Assembly (NCBI GenBank): GCA_037974665.1
Contig: CM075781.1
Location: 38,223,735-38,287,734, forward strand
Reading direction: 5' to 3'
Source: Ehretia macrophylla
Lineage: Eukaryota > Streptophyta > Magnoliopsida > Boraginales > Ehretiaceae
DNA length: 64,000 bases
Under the pieces are notes generated by a model. It saw only the letters and a program-made list of their open reading frames with translations. It searched no databases and was not told the DNA's origin. Positions 60,528-64,000 of the stretch are shown here, in pieces. The translations under genes were made by a program, and so were the position numbers. The first letter of the stretch is position 1, and the number at the start of each line of letters is the position of its first letter.

Positions 60528-60738
60528 CTACCTTAGATGTGGATCGTATTTGTCCAATAGAGCATCAGGAACAACCAGAGGCAACTTATCTATATACATG
60601 AACAACCTTTTCAGATTCTCCCTTGTGATGGTTGCCATGTCTATGACGTCCCTGTTGTCTGTATACACCCATAGGTCACCGGAGTTCACTCTCTTCAGGC
60701 TATCACGGCAAAATGGACATGATTGTGACCTTGAACGC
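60528..60738 (-). CDS. 3'-terminal exon of an AIRP2-like RING E3 ubiquitin ligase
   Basis: The minus-strand frame begins after a GATGCAG acceptor at 60739 with one base completing a codon (probably the Trp of a YR(E/D)W motif). It encodes 69 residues: RSRSQSCPFCRDSLKRVNSG, then DLWVYTDNRDVIDMATITRE, and a C terminus ending YDPHLR, then TAG at 60530-60528. The CPFC pair supplies the last two zinc ligands of a RING; the first six must lie in an upstream exon. This matches the plant AIRP2-type RING family, which includes an ABA-signalling ligase. No matching upstream exon was found between 60739 and 64000, so the intron is at least 3.2 kb or the exon is orphaned. Confidence 0.75.
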
Positions 60739-63288
60739 CTGCATCAGTGCATGATCTTCGTTATTGTACAAATTATCAGGACTACAAAATCTTAGCATCC
60801 TTGTACGTGAACAGATTCAACAAAAACTAACACTAGCGAAAAGAAATTAAAGCGCAATTTATTCAAAGGAGCAGCAAAGAAGGCATGGGCACTATATGAT
60901 AAGCATCTTATAGTCTGCTCCGCAAAAAGATATGGGATGCATCTTATACTTTGCCCTCTGAAGATCTAGAAGTTAATCTTTTGCAAGCAGAGATGGTTAC
61001 TCCATGCAAAGTAAAACGTTTGGCTTCAGTTAGCTGCTAGTGTCAATGAAGGAAACAAAAAACCAAGGACATATATTCAAACCAATATCGGTGATGTTTT
61101 TATTTTCTTTGAACCTCCCCAAATCTCCATGTTATCCACAAAACCATTAACACTTCCTTGGATTAACGAAAGTTGTGAAAGACACTTGTGTTTTCCATAT
61201 TTATATGTTAAAATGTACATGAAAGATAAAGATTTCATGTCCACACAAGGACGATATACACCCCAGCTTAAGGAAATCCTCCAGGCGAAATAGAAGTCAT
61301 CACTGCCCTAACCAGATACTAGCAAGAGAATCAATTTTGTGAAATCAGCACTGCTCCATCTTCATCATTTCTGTGGCCCTTAAAACATTACGAAAGAAAA
61401 CAAAACGCAAATCTCAGGGGTATAATATGCACTGCCCTCCAACCGAAAGAGAAAACATCTATAAAACTAATTTCAAATATGTAGACTGGCCTCCACAGGG
61501 GCAGAAATTGGACTGTTAAACAAATTCTCTCTCCTTTCCAGCAGATTGAAATTAACACGAAAAGTGTCAATGGCAATAAATCAATTGGGAAGGATAAGAA
61601 GGAATGATGTCAACGAGACAGAACGGAATGCTTGTCTATCAAGTCAAATAAAAGAATTCCACTTGGACAATGAATGGCTAAGAAACTGATGCCTAATGCA
61701 TTGAACATCCAAAGCCACTTAAAGAATACTTTGCTAAACTCAAGGTCTCAAAGCCTAATCTTATCAGAACTTTCTATGCAAGTAAGGCCAAAGAAGCTTG
61801 TCAACATGCTGCCGACACCAAAATGCAGAAAAGCATCGAAACATAAATTACCCTTCTTATTAACAACTTTTTTCTTTTCTTTTTGGTCGTTTTGCAGAAT
61901 CCATATAATGGAGAAATCTGATCATCAGAACTCAAATTTGGATTCCAAATTACCTCTCCCCATTCCCTTTTTATTCTTCAGACAGTTCCCCATTCTCAAA
62001 AACCTACAGAGCAACAAGCCACCAATTGATTGCCACTACCAGGAAATATTGTATTGAAAGCCAAGTGAAGCGAGTGATAGGAATTTTTTTGGGACAGTCA
62101 GTTAAGACGGGAAGGGGAAAAAAGGGAACATAGAAACTAAGAGCTTAAGAGGTTGAAGAGTGATTACAATTCAGATGGCTTAGTACATTTTTGCTGAGTT
62201 TCGATTGATACATGTACAGGTTGTAAATGACAGAGGTTAAATGTTTGGTTGAATAGTGTCAGTTAGTCCTGTATATGCATGTAAAAAAGATTTAGGAGTC
62301 TTTAACAGTTAACACATCTAGCAAATTCGTCAGTACTTTCTCTATATATCACAAAGTGCAATGTGCAAAAGAAACGCTCAAATATCCAGAAGCAAACCAG
62401 CAGAAAGCAAAAATATAAGGCAACCAAATGCTTCTATATGTCTACTCCACATAATATCTTTTTCTCCACATCCAAGATTTTCATCCAAACATCCATCACC
62501 TAGGAAGATGTTAGAAATAGTACTTTCTGAAGTCTTCTCACATATTGCAAGTTTCCACTTGACTTTTCTCTTTATGTTCCATGATTCATGAGAAGGGAAA
62601 CAACCAACTATGGGCAGAGTGATGGAGACAACTAGAAAACCTAATACAAAAAAGTAATTAGTACCCCATAACAGCCTCTGTGCCGAAAACCAAATGAGCA
62701 AGATGTGAGCGTTGAAAGAAACCTACACACATCTGACATGACGAGGGAGGAAAGGAGAACTTCCTGTTTAGTTCAACCTTAAAAGTTTAACATCTGATTC
62801 TGAGTGTCCCTCAAGATAAAATATTAATATTTATCTAATACATGCACCCTCACAGTATAAGAATTATTGCTCGCCTTATTGGATCCTTAGATTATCAAAT
62901 ATCACTTCAGGAAATTTAGAAAGAGAAATCTTCATCCCATGCTAACATATTCTGTGCACTGTAGAAAATGAACAGGAGTGTGCATGTGCACCCAAAGAAA
63001 CAACAAGCTAAATTAGACATGAAAGTAACCAGAAGATATGATTGCAATTTGTAGTTCACAAATACTAACTTCCTCAAATGAGAAACATGCATTTTGGGTT
63101 TAATTTCGTGTTAGTTTCGGGAGGGGGCTGTTGGCAAGTCAAATTAGTCCTATATGGCAACTTGTGAGAAGTCAACCTTGTCAGCTGTAAATACTAAATA
63201 GTTACTGTAAATAGTTTGATTCTGTTTTAGTGTTGATTGTAATCACTTAATTCATGGGATACTTAGATGGAATGACAAATATAAAAGG
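60739..63288. other. Probable intron or flank of the AIRP2-like gene
   Basis: No RING or other domain-coding exon could be recognised on the minus strand. The open frames present (for example 61674-62057 and 62378-62701) have no visible motif and average composition. Confidence 0.4.
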
Positions 63289-63685
63289 GGGTAAATACCC
63301 AATTTGGTCCCTTATCTTTAGAGTTTGTGCAATTTTAGTCCTTATCTTTCAAAATGTACCATTTTAGTCCTGTATCTTTAGCATTTGTCTCAACTTAGTC
63401 CTTATCTTTTAAAATATACCATTTTAGTCCCGTATCTTTATCATTTGTCCCAACTTAGTTCTCATTTTTCAAAATGGTGGAGGACTAACATGGACTACAA
63501 TGACAAATATAAGAACTAAGTTGAGACAAATGGTAAATATAGAGGACTAAAAGGGTACATTTTGAAAAATAAGGACTAAGTTGGGACAAATGATAAAGAT
63601 ACAAAACTAAAAAGGTACATTTTGAAATATAAAGACTAAAATGGTACAAACTCCAAAGATAAGGGATCAAATTGGGTATTTACCC
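63289..63685. mobile_element. MULE-type foldback (GGGTAAATACCC family), copy 3
   Basis: 397 bp, the same length as copy 2, with GGGTAAATACCC...GGGTATTTACCC ends and long complementary arms (TTTAGTCC.. / ..GGACTAAA). The exact 9-bp TSD TATAAAAGG lies at 63280-63288 and 63686-63694. Confidence 0.92.
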
Positions 63686-63973
63686 TATAAAAGGAGAGTG
63701 TTGTCACTATGGAGACTCACTCATTCATGGCCATACATTCTCTTTGTATCTTGTTTTTTAGTATAACTTTGTCAGGGGCATCAGTACAAATTATTTATCA
63801 TCTACTCAGATGATGTTGTGCTCAAAGGAACATGAATGTGAAACCTGATGACTCATCTTTACACTATACATGAATTTGCAGAATTATATATCACATATAT
63901 AGATTGAATGTGAAAATGCAGCAATGCTATTTCAGACATTTAGATGAAAACCAGATATAAAAAAGAAGACCAA

Positions 63974-64000
63974 GGGTCCATAGCTCAGTGGTAGAGCATT
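63974..64000 (+). tRNA. tRNA gene, 5' 27 nt only; probably tRNA-Cys(GCA)
   Basis: GGGTCCATAGCTCAGTGGTAGAGCATT begins with a 7-nt acceptor strand (GGGTCCA), then TA, then a D arm with an intact A box (TAGCTCAGTGG). A CAA motif lies directly upstream, as is common for plant tRNA genes. From memory this 5' sequence fits plant tRNA-Cys(GCA), but the anticodon is outside the window. Confidence 0.8.

Noticed and set aside
60521..60532. Reading CTAAG|GTAGGA as a splice donor rather than a stop in the AIRP2-like exon
   Set aside because: The family normally ends at this point after YDPHLR-like residues, and the in-frame TAG is the simpler reading. RNA data could still overturn this.
61674..62057. 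127-codon open frame
   Set aside because: There are no recognisable motifs, splice context or homologue pattern. The region is probably intron or intergenic.

Overview
The window is nuclear DNA of a flowering plant, almost certainly a eudicot. It is AT-rich and intron-bearing, its genes match typical plant families, and its intergenic space is filled with plant LTR retrotransposons and non-autonomous DNA transposons. The species cannot be named from the sequence alone. I see no bacterial, organellar or CRISPR sequence.

Six protein-coding loci and one tRNA are supported. From left to right they are: the 3' part of an RMA-type tail-anchored RING ubiquitin ligase (1-522, +); a complete two-exon mitochondrial P-class PPR gene (1322-4702, -); a complete two-exon class B heat-shock factor of HSFB3 type (35679-36971, +); a complete four-exon TSJT1/aluminium-induced (YGL and LRDR motif) gene (42033-44771, -); a complete six-exon tetraspanin of TET19 type (49237-56814, +); the 3'-terminal exon of an AIRP2-like RING ligase (60528-60738, -); and the first 27 nt of a tRNA, probably tRNA-Cys(GCA), cut by the window edge (63974-64000, +). 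These genes do not form an operon or an obvious joint pathway. They are ordinary, separately transcribed plant genes.

The 6-34 kb interval is a retrotransposon nest, with target-site duplications (TSDs) readable at base level. An old, unidentified repeat (about 5.97-23.77 kb) is split by two insertions. One is an Athila-like Ty3/gypsy element (6252-13506, TSD TAGTT) that has lost the reverse transcriptase, RNase H and integrase core. The other is a minus-strand LARD-like element with 3.5-kb LTRs around only 1.1 kb of non-coding DNA (13596-21754, TSD GAGGT). Two solo LTRs follow, at 23779-26159 (TSD GATGA) and 31334-33450 (TSD TAGAG). The LARD LTRs and both solo LTRs share conserved internal blocks and look like one LTR lineage.

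The 26-64 kb interval carries many short DNA elements: hAT-type (8-bp TSDs at 33535-34104, 47198-48276, 54740-55255), MULE-type foldbacks (9-bp TSDs at 38900-39266, 40309-40705, 46127-46582, 63289-63685), and two members of one PIF/Harbinger-like family whose interiors have become long A/T simple arrays. Several sit in introns of the TSJT1 and tetraspanin genes.

The most notable observations are a 51-bp in-frame tandem duplication that copies the tetraspanin exon-5 splice donor, the LARD-like element and its LTR lineage, hAT elements carrying a tRNA-like module, and a GC-rich degenerate minisatellite in otherwise AT-rich DNA. I did not find convincing evidence of a wholly new biological system.
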